From Hermatobates lingyangjiaoensis (taxonomy: Eukaryota; Arthropoda; Insecta; Hemiptera; Hermatobatidae), in NCBI GenBank assembly GCA_026182355.1, contig JAPFBL010000034.1:2612501-2676500 (forward strand): DNA of 64,000 nt, read 5' to 3'. The position numbers and the translations under genes are program-made. The notes under the pieces were generated by a model. It searched no databases. It was not told the DNA's origin and saw nothing but the letters and a program-made list of their open reading frames with translations. Shown piece after piece: positions 14,224-26,118 of this stretch (its first letter is position 1; every line of letters starts with the position of its first letter).

Positions 14224-14699
14224 ATATATATATAATGATTTCAAGAGAAATCGTGAATTTATTATGAATTAAAGGTTAAACCCATAATTAGAGTCCGTGT
14301 GTGTACTGTCTATTTACTATATACGTATATTTTACCCTGAAAAGAATAAATATATTTACGTCATTGTAAACTGACAAGTTTATAATATAACCTTACCTTA
14401 CCTGCAACTTTCGAACCATACCAGTCCACCTTAAAATGGATGTGAATTTCGTGACATCAGTATTAGTTGTTGAGATAAGAAAAACATGTATTCAGAACAA
14501 TAAGCCACGAAGGTACAAATTGTAATCCGTCTACACTCTATGGTAGTGGTAAACAGTTGATTGATACATCATAGAAGAGGAAGGAAACGCCATATACTGA
14601 TTTTGTGTTGTTAACACCTATTTTTAAGTTTAATTTTGGTATTTTGTTTCACATTATAAATGTATATTTTTTTAGAAAATTTAGCCTTATATTGTATTT

Positions 14700-15062
14700 G
14701 TAGCCCTGATGATGATGATATAAATACATTGACACTCTAATGTAGTGCAATCAGTTATTATGCGGTATTTACTCATTGTAGGGTAAAAATCTAATGAAAT
14801 TGTCTCCACATATAACTGACCATGTCCATTCCATTTCCAGTCAGTCTTATTCAGAGGCACCATCCTTAGGTTCGTACTTTCTGCCTTATTTTATTTTATA
14901 TTAATTTTTGTACTTATTTACTTTGTACTATAGATAACTCTCTGGTGTCATTGTATTTTTTAGTTAATGCCTGAGGAAGAACACTACGTGTTTGAAACGC
15001 GTTGTTTATATCATTAAAATGTTTATATGTGGAGACCATTTCATTAGATTTTTACCATACAT
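14700..15062 (+). mobile_element. Family C PLE-type element with hammerhead-like motif
   Basis: Inverted arms carrying GTAGGGTAAAAATCTAATGA (left, from about 14778) and its complement (right, ending about 15057) bound a short noncoding interior. On the plus strand at 14971 the motif CTGAGGA, A, a GAACAC/GTGTTT stem and GAAAC is followed by the palindrome ACGCGT. Just upstream, at 14706, is a decayed second motif (CTGATGATG) resembling that of family D, so the locus is a mosaic. No protein is encoded. Confidence 0.6.
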
Positions 15063-16765
15063 TGAAACGTTGGCTTGAGCAGAAATATTTCAATTAAAAG
15101 ACCTAGACCTCTATAAACTTATCAAATACTGCATTGAGTGAAGAGGACAAGAACAATTCCTTATATATGTACATGTGTATCTGTACTTACTTTTAAAACG
15201 TGAAACTCTACTGAATCCTATAACTGACATTGATAGTCTAGCTATCAAATCAAAATAATAATGGCATAAAGAAGTTGGTTCATTTTTTTTATTTATCGTC
15301 AGAATATTTTTGGTAAAAACATTTAAAACCTACGTTAAAATATGTTTCAAGCAACAGTTGTGACATGTTTTGTCAATGAATTGAGTTGACTGTGGAGTTA
15401 GGCCGCTGAGAATTCTTATCCAAGCAAGGCTAAAGTCAGTCATTGTTGAATTTCTTTTGCTCTTTTACTTGTCTCACTTTTGTCGCTTATAAAACAGTTT
15501 GCGCCATGAAGCTGTTTTTCCCTCAAGCGTCTCTGCGATTTGATGCTGATTTTAGTGCTTTCCTTTGATAGAGAGGGGAAGACGTGTTTCTTTTCTTCCT
15601 CCCTCATTCATTTTCCCTCTCCTTCTTCTATTTCTCTTTGCCCTTTCCTTGCTTCTGTCATCACTATTTTCTCGATTCATCTTCAAAGGGACCCAGCATT
15701 AGACGACTTTACCCCTCGCACTTTTTTTTTTCCCTTTTCTTTTCTGATTGCTGCCCCAAACACTGTCTCTAATACACTTCGATTCTCCAGTGAAAGTGTG
15801 AAAATCCACCCTTCCTTACACCCTTAATATACGAATAAGAAAAAAAAAACAGCGTTTACCTTGACAAAATGAGTTTACTCTCTCCTTTTTTTTTTTTTCA
15901 ACAAGTGACTTCGACTTATCTGATTCTATTGAAAGTCACTCGAAAGGAAGTTATTTTGCTCATTTTGTATTCCGTACCTTTAAGAACACCCACTTAAATC
16001 AAGGGTGCAAAAAACTTCCCTTCAAATGAAAAAAATATTTGCCAATTAAATATTCATTGATTTGAACACATTTGAAGCAGAAAAAGTTAGCCTTTCTTTT
16101 TAAATTCGTATTTGATATTAAAAATTAAATTTAATGCAGTTTATTTCTCTGCAAAACAGTATAAGTGTTCCTTTCATTTTAAACTAGAATGAAAAAAGCC
16201 TTTAATATATTAACTCTTAACATTGTGATGTTTATTGTATTTACTCAACTGATTCCAGGTTATATATAATATGTGTACTAATTATAGTTGAATAAAAAAA
16301 TCGGATTTACTATTATATGGTTGTTGAGTATAAATATAATCGAAATTGTAGAAATTCCAGCTATGTTTTTTTTTATTAATTATAAATCCAAGTAAAACTG
16401 TAGTTATTTAACAGGTTACTGTTGTTAAACACTAATTGAAGTGATTTAAAAACATATAACAATTTAAATCTCCATTACTAAAATGTTCATCTCTTATTAT
16501 TGACTAACAAAACTATAATATGCTACATAACGAATGTTTCCTGGATTCTTTCATGGTTAATTGGTCAGAAAACTCAATTATGACTCTCAATATTATGGAT
16601 ATTTATAATTTCATTATCAAGGATTCGATAATATATTATTTATTATTATTAAATAAAAAAAACATATGATTGAAACATATAAAAATTGATAATAATTAAT
16701 GATACCTTATACTGAGTATATTAGTTAACCAAAAAAACATAATTTTTCTGTGTTTTTGAAAATGA
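15063..16765. other. No gene recognised; pyrimidine-rich unique segment at 15370-15830
   Basis: Positions about 15370-15830 are GC/CT-richer than the surroundings and contain overlapping open frames of 95 and 62 codons on the plus strand. These are mostly Ser, Phe and Pro from pyrimidine tracts, so I regard them as compositional. The segment could be conserved noncoding DNA. The rest is AT-rich with nothing recognised. Confidence 0.3.
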
Positions 16766-17116
16766 TAGGTTTTAACCAACTCAGGTTATGATCTGAGCAG
16801 GTTATATAGTTATTATTATAGAGTGTGAAAATTAACAAATGAATATTGCAAAACTTTTTAAGGTAAGAAAATTATGAACTTAAATAATATATGAAGGGAG
16901 TAAAAAAAGGTAAAAAAAAATAAACTTTAAGTAGCAATATACGAGGTGTGTAAATAAAGTAGTGAGACTGCCAACGTTGCTTTCGATCTGGCAACGCTGG
17001 AGACGCGTGGCCTTGAGTAGCGTCAGGTGCACGTGTGATGCGCCTCCAGTATGAATCTGAACTCGCCACAGTCATTTGTTTGTCCGTAGCGTTGGTTTTC
17101 GTGAAATGGTTTTTTC

Positions 17117-17475
17117 TTGAGCTTTTTAAAAATGAGTGACCTCAAAGTTGAGCAGCAGTGTGCAATCAAATTTTGCTTCAGACTTGGACATAATGCAACC
17201 GAAACTTTTGAAAAACTTCAGGAGGCCTATGGAGAACGTGTTTTATCAAGGGCACAGGTTTTTCGGTGGTTTAAGGAATTTTCAGAAGGAAGAGAGTCGA
17301 TTGAAGATGAACCACGAAGCGGAAAGCCTTCAAGTGCAAACACCGATGAAAATGTCAACAGAGTACGGAACCTTGTGCGTTCAGATCGACGCTTGACAGT
17401 CAGAATGATCGGGGAACAGTTGAATTTGAATCACACCTCCGTTCATCACATTTTGACCAATGAATTGGAGATGAG
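17117..17475 (+). pseudogene. mariner transposase, N-terminal part
   Basis: The likely family start is the Met at 17132 (MSDLKVEQ); the frame opens 15 bp earlier. The translation holds the paired helix-turn-helix DNA-binding region of mariner transposases. A first helical block contains QCAIKFCFRLGHNATETFEK. SRAQVFRWFKEF and the linker RSGKPSS follow, and a second HTH contains DRRLTVRMIGEQLNLNHTSVH. The frame then breaks near ILTNELEM at the deletion junction around 17475, and the catalytic domain with the first Asp is missing. Product of a dead copy; it could in principle still bind mariner ends, but there is no evidence of expression. Confidence 0.9.
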
Positions 17476-17784
17476 AACGCGCCCTGTCACACTGCCATCT
17501 CAATAAACGAGTTTTTAGCCAGTAAAAACATTCCTGCTGCTCCTCAGCCTCCTTATTCACCAGACTTGAGTCCTTGTGACTTTTTCCTCTTCCCGAGATT
17601 GAAAAATCACCTTAAGGGAACTCATTTCGGGACACTACAAAACATACAAACTGCTGTAACCGACCAGCTGAAGGCCATTCCAGAATCCGAGTTCCAGCAA
17701 TGCTACAATGATTGGAAGGACCGTCTCCAGCGCTGTGTGGCTTCCGAAGGGAACTATTTTGAAGGTGACAATATCACATTGTAA
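17476..17784 (+). pseudogene. mariner transposase, C-terminal part
   Basis: In a different frame from the N-terminal part, the sequence resumes inside the catalytic motif usually read HDNAPCH; here only NAPCHTAISINEF remains. PQPPYSPDLSPCDFFLFPRL follows and carries the third catalytic aspartate (codon 17578-17580), and the family's C-terminal region ends at the stop at 17785. The deletion thus removed everything from just after the second HTH to the second catalytic Asp and shifted the frame. Confidence 0.9.
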
Positions 17785-17945
17785 TTATATTTGAATAGAA
17801 AATTTAAAAAAAATCAGTCTCACTACTTTATTTACACACCTCGTATAGAAGCATAAAAGAGATGGTTAGGAGAAGAAATCATTGACAAATAACTAACCTG
17901 AAACTATATAACCTCCTCAGATTATAGCCAGAGTTAGTCCTAACT

Positions 17946-19260
17946 TTCTTTACCTTCATTCAGTGTATGGTATGATTAATTATTATTATTTCTTATATTT
18001 TATAATCTCTTGTTCTTTTTGTTACGAAAATAGATTATGTATTTTTTTGTAGTCTTATAATGAAAATATAAATTTTTTCGAAACGTTATAAGACAGAGTT
18101 GAGTTTTTTTGCTTTGATAACTCTCATTAATAAACTTCAATTTATTATTGAGGTTATATTATTCTGACGTACATACCGTGATATGAAATGAAAATTAAAG
18201 TGGTATTGTGTGCATGGACTAAGATAGTTAATAGCAGATACAAATAAACGTAATAATACTGTAATATTTATAACAAGCAATCAATAACAATAACACAAAT
18301 TAGTAAGCTTTTCAGCATTAAAATTTTATCTGCGTGTTAGAAAAAAAGAAATTAGTAATAAAAGAGTATAATAAGATGTCTTTGTCATTCATAATAACTC
18401 AAGATTATTAAGAGACATTACAAATTCTTGAGAATATTAAACTTACAGAATGTAAGAATGATAACATTTAACAAGTTATTTGAGTATTATCACAATGTAG
18501 GTGAAATAAATCAAATTTACGATTGATATAAATTTCATATTCAGCAAACACTTAACGAGTCAATATAGTAGCATACTCAAGTTTCATTAAAGCTTAGCAA
18601 ATCATTTTAGACTTACTACGTTATTAACTTTCATTATTTAAAAAAAAGATTATATAAATCATAGCATATTCATATATTATTTTTCATATTTCATTTTTAA
18701 AAAAAGTACACTACATTATTAGGCTTTAATTGAATAAGTTTCAAGTCTGTAGTGTTCATTAAATTGCCCAACAATGACTTTGCAGTGTTATCATCTTTGA
18801 ATTCATTAAGCTGCGAGCTGATTTAATTTCGCGTCTTACTATTCAGCGTGTTAAAATGCTTGAATCAATGGACCAAAGCAGTACTTCATAGCCTTACCTT
18901 TTAATATTCTAGCAGAGAACTTTATGATTTTCTTACTATATCTAAGATATGTCTCGTATATCACTACTTGAAGTAGTCAAACAAATTTTCCTTGTTCACG
19001 TACTACATTTAGTGCTAATTTTCTCAATTATAGAGGTGGAAGTGTTAATATTGATAAATTTACTATTTATCTTTTAGCTGATTACCTTAAATCTACTTAT
19101 TAATTTCCCTAGGTAGTTCCTAAGTAGATTACAATCTACATAGTAATTTACAAATTAAATTCTCCAAGAGGCAATGATTTTAATCCTACTGTACTTATAC
19201 TGAAATGCTTGAGTGTAGTGGTTGACACAATCGACTTATGATTTAGTAACTATTTTAATT
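17946..19260. other. AT-rich sequence, nothing recognised
   Basis: No gene or transposon could be supported. A CGAAACGTTAT phrase at 18079 may be a worn hammerhead-like end. Confidence 0.5.
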
Positions 19261-19264
19261 AATA

Positions 19265-20110
19265 CTAGCAAATGTACCCGTCCTTGACGGAATCAAAAAT
19301 TCTATTATACTTAGTATTTCAACATATCAATTATAGTATTATACTAATACTATAATTAGAAATTATAGAATAGTAGAAAACACCATTATTAGTACAGTGT
19401 TAAACAAATGCCTCTGTATACACTACATTAGCTGTCTGTCCTTCAGGTTCATGGAAGAACAATCAGTTGAAACCTCTGACTATTGAGCAAGTAAACTACA
19501 GTTAACCACGTGAGAAAAACTTGGTTTCGCTAACTTGAATTCCTGCGTTAGATAAAGTCTCCCTTTGCGACTTAGTTAACGTCATTGCGAAATAGACTCT
19601 GAGGGAACCTTGCAATCATTTGAATGGAAACAGACAGTGGTTCGGAAGACTCCCCAATAACACATCCAGTCATTATGTCCGCCTCTATGGCACATCTGTG
19701 TAGAGCACGAACTCAGAGTCGTGTCCCGTTGCACAGTTTTTGGGTCACTCATGTTTCGTAACATGAAATTTGTTACTGCTATAAATTGCAGCATCATTGG
19801 TGCTCCTACTTTCAGTTTTTACTCATGAGCAGGCAGTCCAGGAGAAATAAATTCAGAGTCAAGAAATTCAATTAGATAATGAACTGCTTCTTCATCACTA
19901 ATCCAATCTCTTTACTGACTTGTAAGTTCTTTTCTCGGCTTCATATAGCGTAAGAACTTGTTTGTTGATTTCTCATGCCTGTTCATATTAAGGGCTGAGA
20001 ATTGCTCGTTTACAAAACATTTATTCTCAATAGATAGTACATCCTTAACTCTGTGAAACACCATTTCAATGATGTCAAATACGCAATATATTCATGTGCT
20101 CAATTGAAAT
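19265..20110 (-). mobile_element. Helitron 3' part with decayed helicase
   Basis: On the minus strand the end at 19268-19265 is CTAG, preceded by the small hairpin CCGTC-AAG-GACGG and followed by T in the flank. That is the Helitron 3' signature (hairpin, CTRR end, insertion between A and T). Upstream, decayed Pif1-type helicase sequence is readable in several frames. A block like FLDSEFISPGLPAHE plus KLKVGAP lies near 19900-19800, then NGTRL-like sequence near 19730. Finally FAMTLTKSQ near 19590-19560 matches the conserved FAMTINKSQGQ motif of the helicase C-terminus. Stops and frameshifts show it is dead. The Rep domain and 5' end are not found. Confidence 0.8.
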
Positions 20111-20195
20111 TAAAATCAACTAACAATACCTACTTGCCACACCTGTGTATTTTCAAAACAAACTTGTCTGTGAAGTTAGGAAAATACAGCTAAAA

Positions 20196-20478
20196 GCCCC
20201 ATAACTTCGCTTCTGTACTGAATAAATAATCTATTTAGAGCCCATATTTTAAGTTAGGCACACACAAATCCAGTGTCAATGTTTCAGCTCGCTATGTCTT
20301 ATGGTGGCTGAGTTTACTTGTGACAAACATTTTTGCGTTAAACGTCCATAACTTCACTTCTACGTTGAATTTCCAATCAATTCATAGCCTATATTTTAAG
20401 TTAGACCTACACAAATCTACTGTAAAAGTTTGAGCTTTATATGTCTTATGGTAGCTGAGTTTACCTGTGACAAAGTTT
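20196..20478. repeat. Two-unit imperfect tandem repeat, period about 147 bp
   Basis: CATAACTTC-containing units at about 20196-20342 and 20343-20478 share CATATTTTAAGTTAG, CACACAAATC/CTACACAAATC, TATGTCTTATGGT and GCTGAGTTTAC. They are followed by a short CAAACCGACAAACCGACAG stretch. They sit just upstream (minus-strand sense) of the Helitron helicase and may belong to that element. Confidence 0.65.
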
Positions 20479-20579
20479 TGCGGACAAACCGACAAACCGA
20501 CAGAAATTTTTCTAAGGGTGGATTCGGTTTCTCCAATGTATGAAACGTAAAGAAAACTTGAAATGAGTCAGTTCTAAGC

Positions 20580-21290
20580 AATGTACAGACAAAATCATTA
20601 TTTTATTTATAAAGATTAAAATAAATATTCAACAAAATAATCATCAATCTGGCTGACTCCTAAACAGTTCACACTTAAATGTACTAAAGTGAATTAGAAA
20701 TTTTTATTATCAATATACAAATTTATGAAAACTTAGCATTTGTTATGGCTAACAATTTATCATTCAAAATGCAAACAAACAATAAATACATAAAAAAATA
20801 CAACATTAAACTATCCCTCCATATAGTATTAAATGGAATTCATACATAGAAAAGACTACTTCATTACCAATCCCTTAATGTTACTGTAATGAAGTGGATT
20901 TTTTTTTAAATTTAAACAAACACAAACGAAATCCTTTTGAATGGTGAAATAGTGCTGTGGATTGAGTTATATCATACGTTTACATGCAGCCTATTGCATT
21001 TCTCTTTATTAACGGGGGATGCAAAAAATCAGTACAGTTTTGTGTGTTCTTGTGTATGTTTTATCTGAGTCAATTAATTATACACAAACACACGAAAAAC
21101 AGTTGTTCACACGCACATGAAGTGCAAAACGTGCACAACATTTACACTCACAAAGGTACATAAATACACTTGTTTGATGTAATAAAATGACAAAGTCATT
21201 CATGTAGGCACCTCCTTGACCGTTTATTACAATCTGTTCATCTTATTGGACTCAACTGTGCCTAACCCTTTATCCCATTCGTGAGCAATT
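20580..21290. other. AT-rich sequence, nothing recognised
   Basis: No feature supported. Confidence 0.5.
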
Positions 21291-21312
21291 AATGACCTTT
21301 CTTTTGTTTTAG

Positions 21313-21363
21313 GTACGAAATATTCCTTGCGCATGCGTTGAGCAATCATCTCATTTAATCAAG
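21313..21363 (+). other. Candidate 51-bp internal microexon
   Basis: A textbook acceptor (CTTTCTTTTGTTTTAG, ending 21312, with a plausible branch sequence TTAATGAC near 21290) and a strong donor (AAG then GTAAATA from 21364) bracket 51 nt, exactly 17 codons. The first frame is open: VRNIPCACVEQSSHLIK. The other two contain stops. The bracketed stretch is less AT-rich than its flanks. I do not recognise the protein. If real, it would be an internal exon of a plus-strand host gene whose other exons lie outside the window. Chance pairing of splice-like sites remains possible. Confidence 0.35.
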
Positions 21364-21800
21364 GTAAATAGTTTTATTATTTAATAAACGATACTCAAAA
21401 TACATTTTTTTTATCTCATGTTATAAATGCAACGCAAAAGTATTAGTCATGTTGTATCTATTATCTTATCTTTGGTTCAAAACAATTTTCAAACTGCTCT
21501 ATATTGGCTTATACAATTTCCTAGATTTTCCTACATACATTCTAACGTCTTAAAGTTATTTTTTATTATAAATATTATATTTTTTTATCTCCTTAACAAG
21601 ATATAGTAACACTAGCTAAGATAAATAATGATCTTACCACTAATTTCTTGATAGATCAAGTGAACATCTTACATAGGCCACCTACTCAAAATGCTATTTC
21701 GGTTATTAACAATCTGATAAATTACAAAAATTCAATGCATGATTGTGCATGCATAAGTAGACATTTATTCTGCCAATTACGGATATCGCACATACAAAGC

Positions 21801-21803
<3 letters not shown>

Positions 21804-21856
<53 letters not shown>

Positions 21857-22071
21857 GCATTTAAAAACTTTATGTCTGATTCCACTTGATTTAACTTCAT
21901 CGAATATTTTTCAAAATTCTGAAATCTTTTCTTCTTTTCTATGTTCAACTTAATATGGTGATTTAATTTTTATGTTGAACCCAGAAATGAAGAAAAGATT
22001 TCGAAATTTGGAAAAATATTCGACGAAGTCAAATCAAGTGGAATGAGACATACAGTTTTTAAATGCATGTA
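21804..22071. mobile_element. (TA)n followed by a 97-bp-arm long hairpin
   Basis: After (TA)n at 21804-21853, positions about 21852-21950 and 21978-22071 form an inverted repeat of about 97 bp with scattered mismatches and a loop near 30 bp. ATGCATTTAAAAAC is at one end and GTTTTTAAATGCAT at the other. The layout (TA microsatellite plus head-to-head arms) matches the PLE-type hairpins elsewhere in the window, but the arm sequence is a separate family and I see no clear hammerhead-like motif. Confidence 0.6.
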
Positions 22072-22560
22072 TTCAAGAAGGACTGCTCCAAAAATATCTT
22101 TTCAGAGATTTTACGTGGCCTATACATATATACATGCTATATATGCTAAACATGCTTCATATACTTGTTTAAATGTTGATATTTATTGTCCCATCATCTT
22201 CTTTAAGGATATTTATATAAACTAATTGATAAACCTATTAAGTACATGAAATTTTATTAATTATTGGCATATCAGTTCTAATATTATTGCCCATACACCA
22301 TTCTAGTTATTAAAAACCTTATTATTTTGTATTCCACTCACCTTGTTATTTGCCTCTATTTTAGAATAGCCTTTAATAATTAAACGCTGATAAACTATTT
22401 CTGCGTTAATCAAACGCCATATACCCACCAATTGTAATTGAAATTTACGTTGTCTAATTATATTTAAAACTCATTCATTTATTTTTTTACATATATAACA
22501 AATTGCAATATTGGTGCATAGCCTGAGTTCTATCTTAAAGCTGACAGTACTATTGACAAG
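22072..22560. other. AT-rich sequence, nothing recognised
   Basis: No feature supported. Confidence 0.5.
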
Positions 22561-22570
22561 GACAAACAGA

Positions 22571-22571
22571 A

Positions 22572-22651
<80 letters not shown>

Positions 22652-22661
22652 ACACACACAA
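22571..22661. repeat. (CA)n microsatellite
   Basis: About 90 bp of CA/TG repeat with one CATA interruption. Open frames across it on either strand are artefacts. Confidence 0.97.
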
Positions 22662-22859
22662 TAAAAGAGACACCAATTTGTGAAGAACACATCTCGTGTA
22701 TTTTCTTTCTATGTTTTTTAATATTTGAATACTCAAATTAATTTTAATAATATACTGTATTTTGCAAAAATAAAAAATGTATTTTTATTATTAATATTAT
22801 TAGTATTATTATTAACAATAATAATAACACCCTTTAATTTGACATGTTTGTTGTCGACA

Positions 22860-23400
22860 CAATGTTCTTTTACTCTTTATAAGTTAGAGAGCTGTGTGGA
22901 GTGAGTGGCTGGGTTTCCTTTGTTAATTCCTCTGAAGCCCCCCGATACTGAGCCGAAGGGCCGTGCTGTAGGTTGCACTTAGCCCCATGTCCCTGCAGGT
23001 AGCACTAGGTATGGTAATTGTGTTGAGGGTGCTTTCCTAATCTAGCCAGGCACGCGACGGATCCACATGTGTCGGTCTCCTAATAGCCCTCCATAAAAGT
23101 TCCTTATCGATTGCCCAGTTTGTCTTGACACTGGCTTTAGTCGATAGTTGGACGATAACCATTCCTTATAACCATCCACCGACCATAGATTATTCACTAA
23201 CCCCCTCCCAAAGCAACCATTTATCTCCCTCCATTCATCCCTCTTTTTATCTACATTTTTTCTCTTTGTCTGGAGAAAATTACCTCCTCTTTCCCCATTC
23301 CTACTTAAACTGCTGTCATTATTCGCTGCTTGTGAAATACGCTCTGGTCTGATCAATGTTATTACGCTTCGCTATCACAGGTTCTGTTTAAACAATGATA
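22860..23400. other. GC-richer unique segment
   Basis: This stretch has noticeably higher GC and no microsatellite or repeat partner in the window. Overlapping open frames on both strands (23356-23042 minus, 104 codons; 23125-23352 plus, 75 codons) lack recognisable domains. It may be a conserved noncoding element or a noncoding exon. I cannot assign a function. Confidence 0.25.
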
Positions 23401-23503
23401 TTATTGAGTCAATAGTCTTGAATAATTCGATGGTGTAAGAGGTCAGCATACTAAATAATCATAGCATCACTCTTATTCACCTTCGACCGTTATGTTATGG
23501 TCC

Positions 23504-23747
23504 TATATATATATATATATATACATACAGTCTAGTCGAATGTTTTGTCCGGTTAATATTGTTGTTCCTTTAAATAATGTAAATTTCATTTTCTTAGTTA
23601 AAAAAATCTTACTTCTGCCTATGAAAAAGGTTTTAAATAAAACCGAAACGTTGGCAACGAGAGTTTGATTTTTTATCCTGGAAAATTGACCGAACTCCGA
23701 TTAGAGAACACACCTATTCTATCAAACGATCAATGTATTATTGAATC

Positions 23748-23748
<1 letters not shown>
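23504..23748 (+). mobile_element. Family B PLE-type terminus
   Basis: Between (TA)n tracts at 23504-23523 and 23749-23797. It contains a motif at 23618-23649 whose second stem GGTTTT/AAAACC (loop AAAT) is perfect and is followed by GAAACGTTGG. The CTGANGA core is degenerate. The same terminus occurs in reverse at 24127-24330. Confidence 0.6.
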
Positions 23749-23797
<49 letters not shown>

Positions 23798-23802
<5 letters not shown>

Positions 23803-23941
23803 TCAATATAGATAAAGAAACACAGAGAAATCAAAAGAACACACTTAAAATCTATAATTTTTTATTTGAACCGTCTTCAGGAGAGATAAGAGAGGGAAAC
23901 CAAGAGGTTCAGAGACGGTTGGAGACCAACAGTGTTGCCGT
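23798..23941 (-). mobile_element. Family E PLE-type terminus between (TA)n tracts
   Basis: A single segment bounded on both sides by (TA)n. On the minus strand it reads CCTGAAGACGGTTC, the start of a hammerhead-like core, but the closing stem and GAAA are not intact. Confidence 0.4.
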
Positions 23942-24090
23942 AATATATATATATATATATTGATTATGGTAATGGATATGGTATGGTAATTTATGGTAAT
24001 ATATGGTATGGTAATTGATTATGGTATGGTATATATATATTGATTGTGGTAAATTAATCCATATATTATATATATATATATATATATATA

Positions 24091-24130
<40 letters not shown>
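23942..24130. repeat. Microsatellite cluster: (TA)n, GGTAAT-type, (GA)n
   Basis: (TA)n at 23942-23961 is followed by ATGGTAATGG-type repeats, then (TA)n at about 24061-24091 and (GA)n at 24092-24130. Confidence 0.9.
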
Positions 24131-24131
<1 letters not shown>

Positions 24132-24330
24132 ACACACCTATATATATAGGTGTGTTCTCTAATCGGGGTTCGGTCAATTTTCAGGGATAAAAAATTAAAC
24201 TCTCGTTGCCAACGTTTCGGTTTTATTTAAAACCTTTTTCATAGGCAAAAGTAAGAATTTTTTAATTAAGAAAAATTTATTTATTTAAGAAATAATATCA
24301 AACGGTCGATATATTATTGAATCTGTTATA
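24127..24330 (-). mobile_element. Family B PLE-type terminus, reverse copy
   Basis: An inverted copy of 23530-23740. It begins with a 34-nt palindrome (24127-24160) built from GAGAACACACC, TATATATA and the complement, as if two termini were joined head-to-head. The motif on the minus strand (24245 to 24215) keeps the GGTTTT/AAAACC stem and GAAACGTTGG. Confidence 0.6.
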
Positions 24331-24690
24331 TATATATAATTCCCTTGGCCTCAATTTAATCAGATGATTTACTGTATTTTTTAAATTTTATTTTTATAGT
24401 TTTTTTTAATTAATTTATTTTTTTATATATATTATATGCTAACCTTTTTGGTTTCGTTATGCTTTCTTTTTTTACTTTCTGCAACAGTTTGGCTTTTTAT
24501 TTTTTCACATTCAGCACTCTAGAGTTTAGTTTTTGTTTCATTTTTTTTCTGCTGTACTTTGAATATTTTTCACTTAAGCCTCATTTATTAAGTTTTAGTT
24601 TATGATTTCTTTCTTTCCTTTCTCTCTTTTTTCTTTCTCTCCTTCTTTACTTAAATATAACTTTTATTATTTCACATAGTTAGAGTTTAA
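24331..24690. other. T-rich sequence, nothing recognised
   Basis: Long T and CT tracts; no feature supported beyond a possible pyrimidine-rich upstream region of the next segment. Confidence 0.4.
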
Positions 24691-24699
24691 ACAAGTCAC

Positions 24700-24828
24700 G
24701 ATAGTAAGGTGGCTGCACTGCGTGACACTATATCGGTGTTTGTATCGGTCGGTGGACGCATTCACGTTTCCGCTCCTTCGTTTTCCTAAAGAAGACAAGA
24801 CAGCTGAAATGATCGAAAATCGTGAGTG
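24700..24828 (+). other. Possible first exon or promoter-proximal segment
   Basis: A GC-richer unique patch with CG dinucleotides (CGGTCGGTGGACGC) precedes an ATG at 24808 (M-I-E-N) and a donor-like GTGAGTG from 24822. Layout fits a 5' untranslated region with a very short first coding exon. There is no TATA box or supporting protein similarity. It could equally be an isolated conserved noncoding element. Confidence 0.2.
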
Positions 24829-25044
24829 TTAGTCCTCTTATTTGTGTTCTCTAGTTGTAACTTTAATAGAAAGAAAATTATAAACAACTATTTATGGTAA
24901 TATTATTATATTTGTCGTGTAAGGAAAAGATTATAATGACTAGATGGACAAACTTTCTTAATTAATATGTGCCCAAACATATGTGTAAAAAATTAAAATT
25001 GAGATAACACAAAATTGAAAGTACAGAGAATTATTTTGATATTT

Positions 25045-25195
25045 TGATACCCAACAACGACAGGAGAAAGAGACATTTGTAGGGAAATTACTGTATTCAC
25101 CTCCAAGGCGAATAAATTGAGGGCTAGTGTGAGTATGGAACCCCGGACCTGCCAGTCCAGAGGCGAGTACGTTGATATGAGCAAACCTTGCCGCT
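25045..25195 (-). mobile_element. SINE fragment, tRNA-headed family
   Basis: The complement shows the head of the same SINE as at 36.5, 39.8 and 47.2 kb: a GCTCA...ACGT box-A region, CTCGCCTCTG, then GGTCCGGGGTTCCAT (box B) and TTTATTCGCC, ending after about 150 bp. It is 3'-truncated and diverged. Confidence 0.75.
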
Positions 25196-25199
25196 TTAT

Positions 25200-25905
25200 T
25201 ATACCCTACGCTGAACTGATGCTTTATTAAGATATCTATACTGATGTTTTATTAATTGTTGCGCTTCTAACAGTAAGTTTTAGTAAAGTACTTCATGTCT
25301 GAAAATAGTTATACGTTTTTGCATGGTTAAAGTTTAGGTTAGTAAAAAAAAGTGTGGTTGTTTTACAGCTGCATCAAGCTAATTTTACTAATTGTTATTT
25401 ATTCTTTGAACAATATTTTAATATAACTTTAATGAAAGAAATGAATTTATATACTAAGCATTCAACAGTATTAATGAAATTTTAAACTCCAATGTTAACA
25501 ATAATATTTTTAAAAAAAGGCAATATTGTTTTAAAACCGTTTGGAATACAAACATTTGAATATACGTTTATTAGTTTACACAATTTATTTTTGAATGATA
25601 ACCATGCTTTAAAGGTTTCAATATTTACACTATTTTAATTTACAGTATTGTAATAGTGAAACGTTAAATCTCATATTTACACTATTTGTTCTTTTTTGTT
25701 TGGTTTTTATTTATTTTAATGTTTGTTTTAGTTGATTTGTGTTAATTATAGCTAATTTATATATTAATTTAAGACCTATATGTATTTGCTATGACCGTTC
25801 TTTCCTTTTTTCTAAACATCTTGATAAGGTGACACACTCTTACTCATAATAAAGTTTTGTATTATCCGGGTTTGGTGACAATCTTTAATTGTATATGTTA
25901 ATGTA
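25200..25905. other. AT-rich sequence, nothing recognised
   Basis: No feature supported. Confidence 0.5.
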
Positions 25906-25908
25906 ACC

Positions 25909-26118
25909 TTATTTCTTCTTGTTATCTTCAAACTGGTCACATATCTTGGCCTTGCTATGTAAAAATAACTCCTGCTTCAGTGATGGTAATATGTGGTAGG
26001 AGCCTGTCAGTTCACCGCGATATGTTAACGGAATCTGGACCGAATGGTTTACATGTTCTACTTGGAATGTCAATTTCAACTGCGGTCTACTTCCCTCAAT
26101 AGCTTGGTTCAGGTCCAA
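25909..26118 (-). pseudogene. Exon-like open frame, protein not recognised
   Basis: About 70 codons are open on the minus strand with balanced residue use, unlike the AT-driven frames around it; an example is QIPLTYRGELTGSYHILP. The frame ends with a Lys-rich tail and TAA at 25909. No start or acceptor is secure. It may be a coding fragment of an old mobile element or a processed-gene remnant. Confidence 0.3.

Larger units (their letters stand above)
16940..17845 (+). mobile_element. mariner element, internal-deletion derivative
   Basis: Perfect 31-bp terminal inverted repeats (16940-16970 and 17815-17845), beginning TACGAGGTGTGTAAATAAAG, are flanked by TA duplications at 16938-16939 and 17846-17847. 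The 906-bp element keeps the transposase N-terminal DNA-binding region and the C-terminal end but has lost the middle, including the first two catalytic aspartates. A full-length mariner is about 1.3 kb. The identical TIRs and exact target duplication suggest a relatively recent copy that depends on transposase supplied in trans. Confidence 0.93.
16773..17940. repeat. Outer inverted repeat enclosing the mariner
   Basis: Positions 16773-16811 and 17902-17940 are imperfect inverted copies of about 39 bp, sharing for example AGGTTATATAGTT and its complement. They lie 70-170 bp outside the mariner ends with unrelated sequence between. They probably belong to an older hairpin or TIR element into which the mariner inserted. 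Confidence 0.55.
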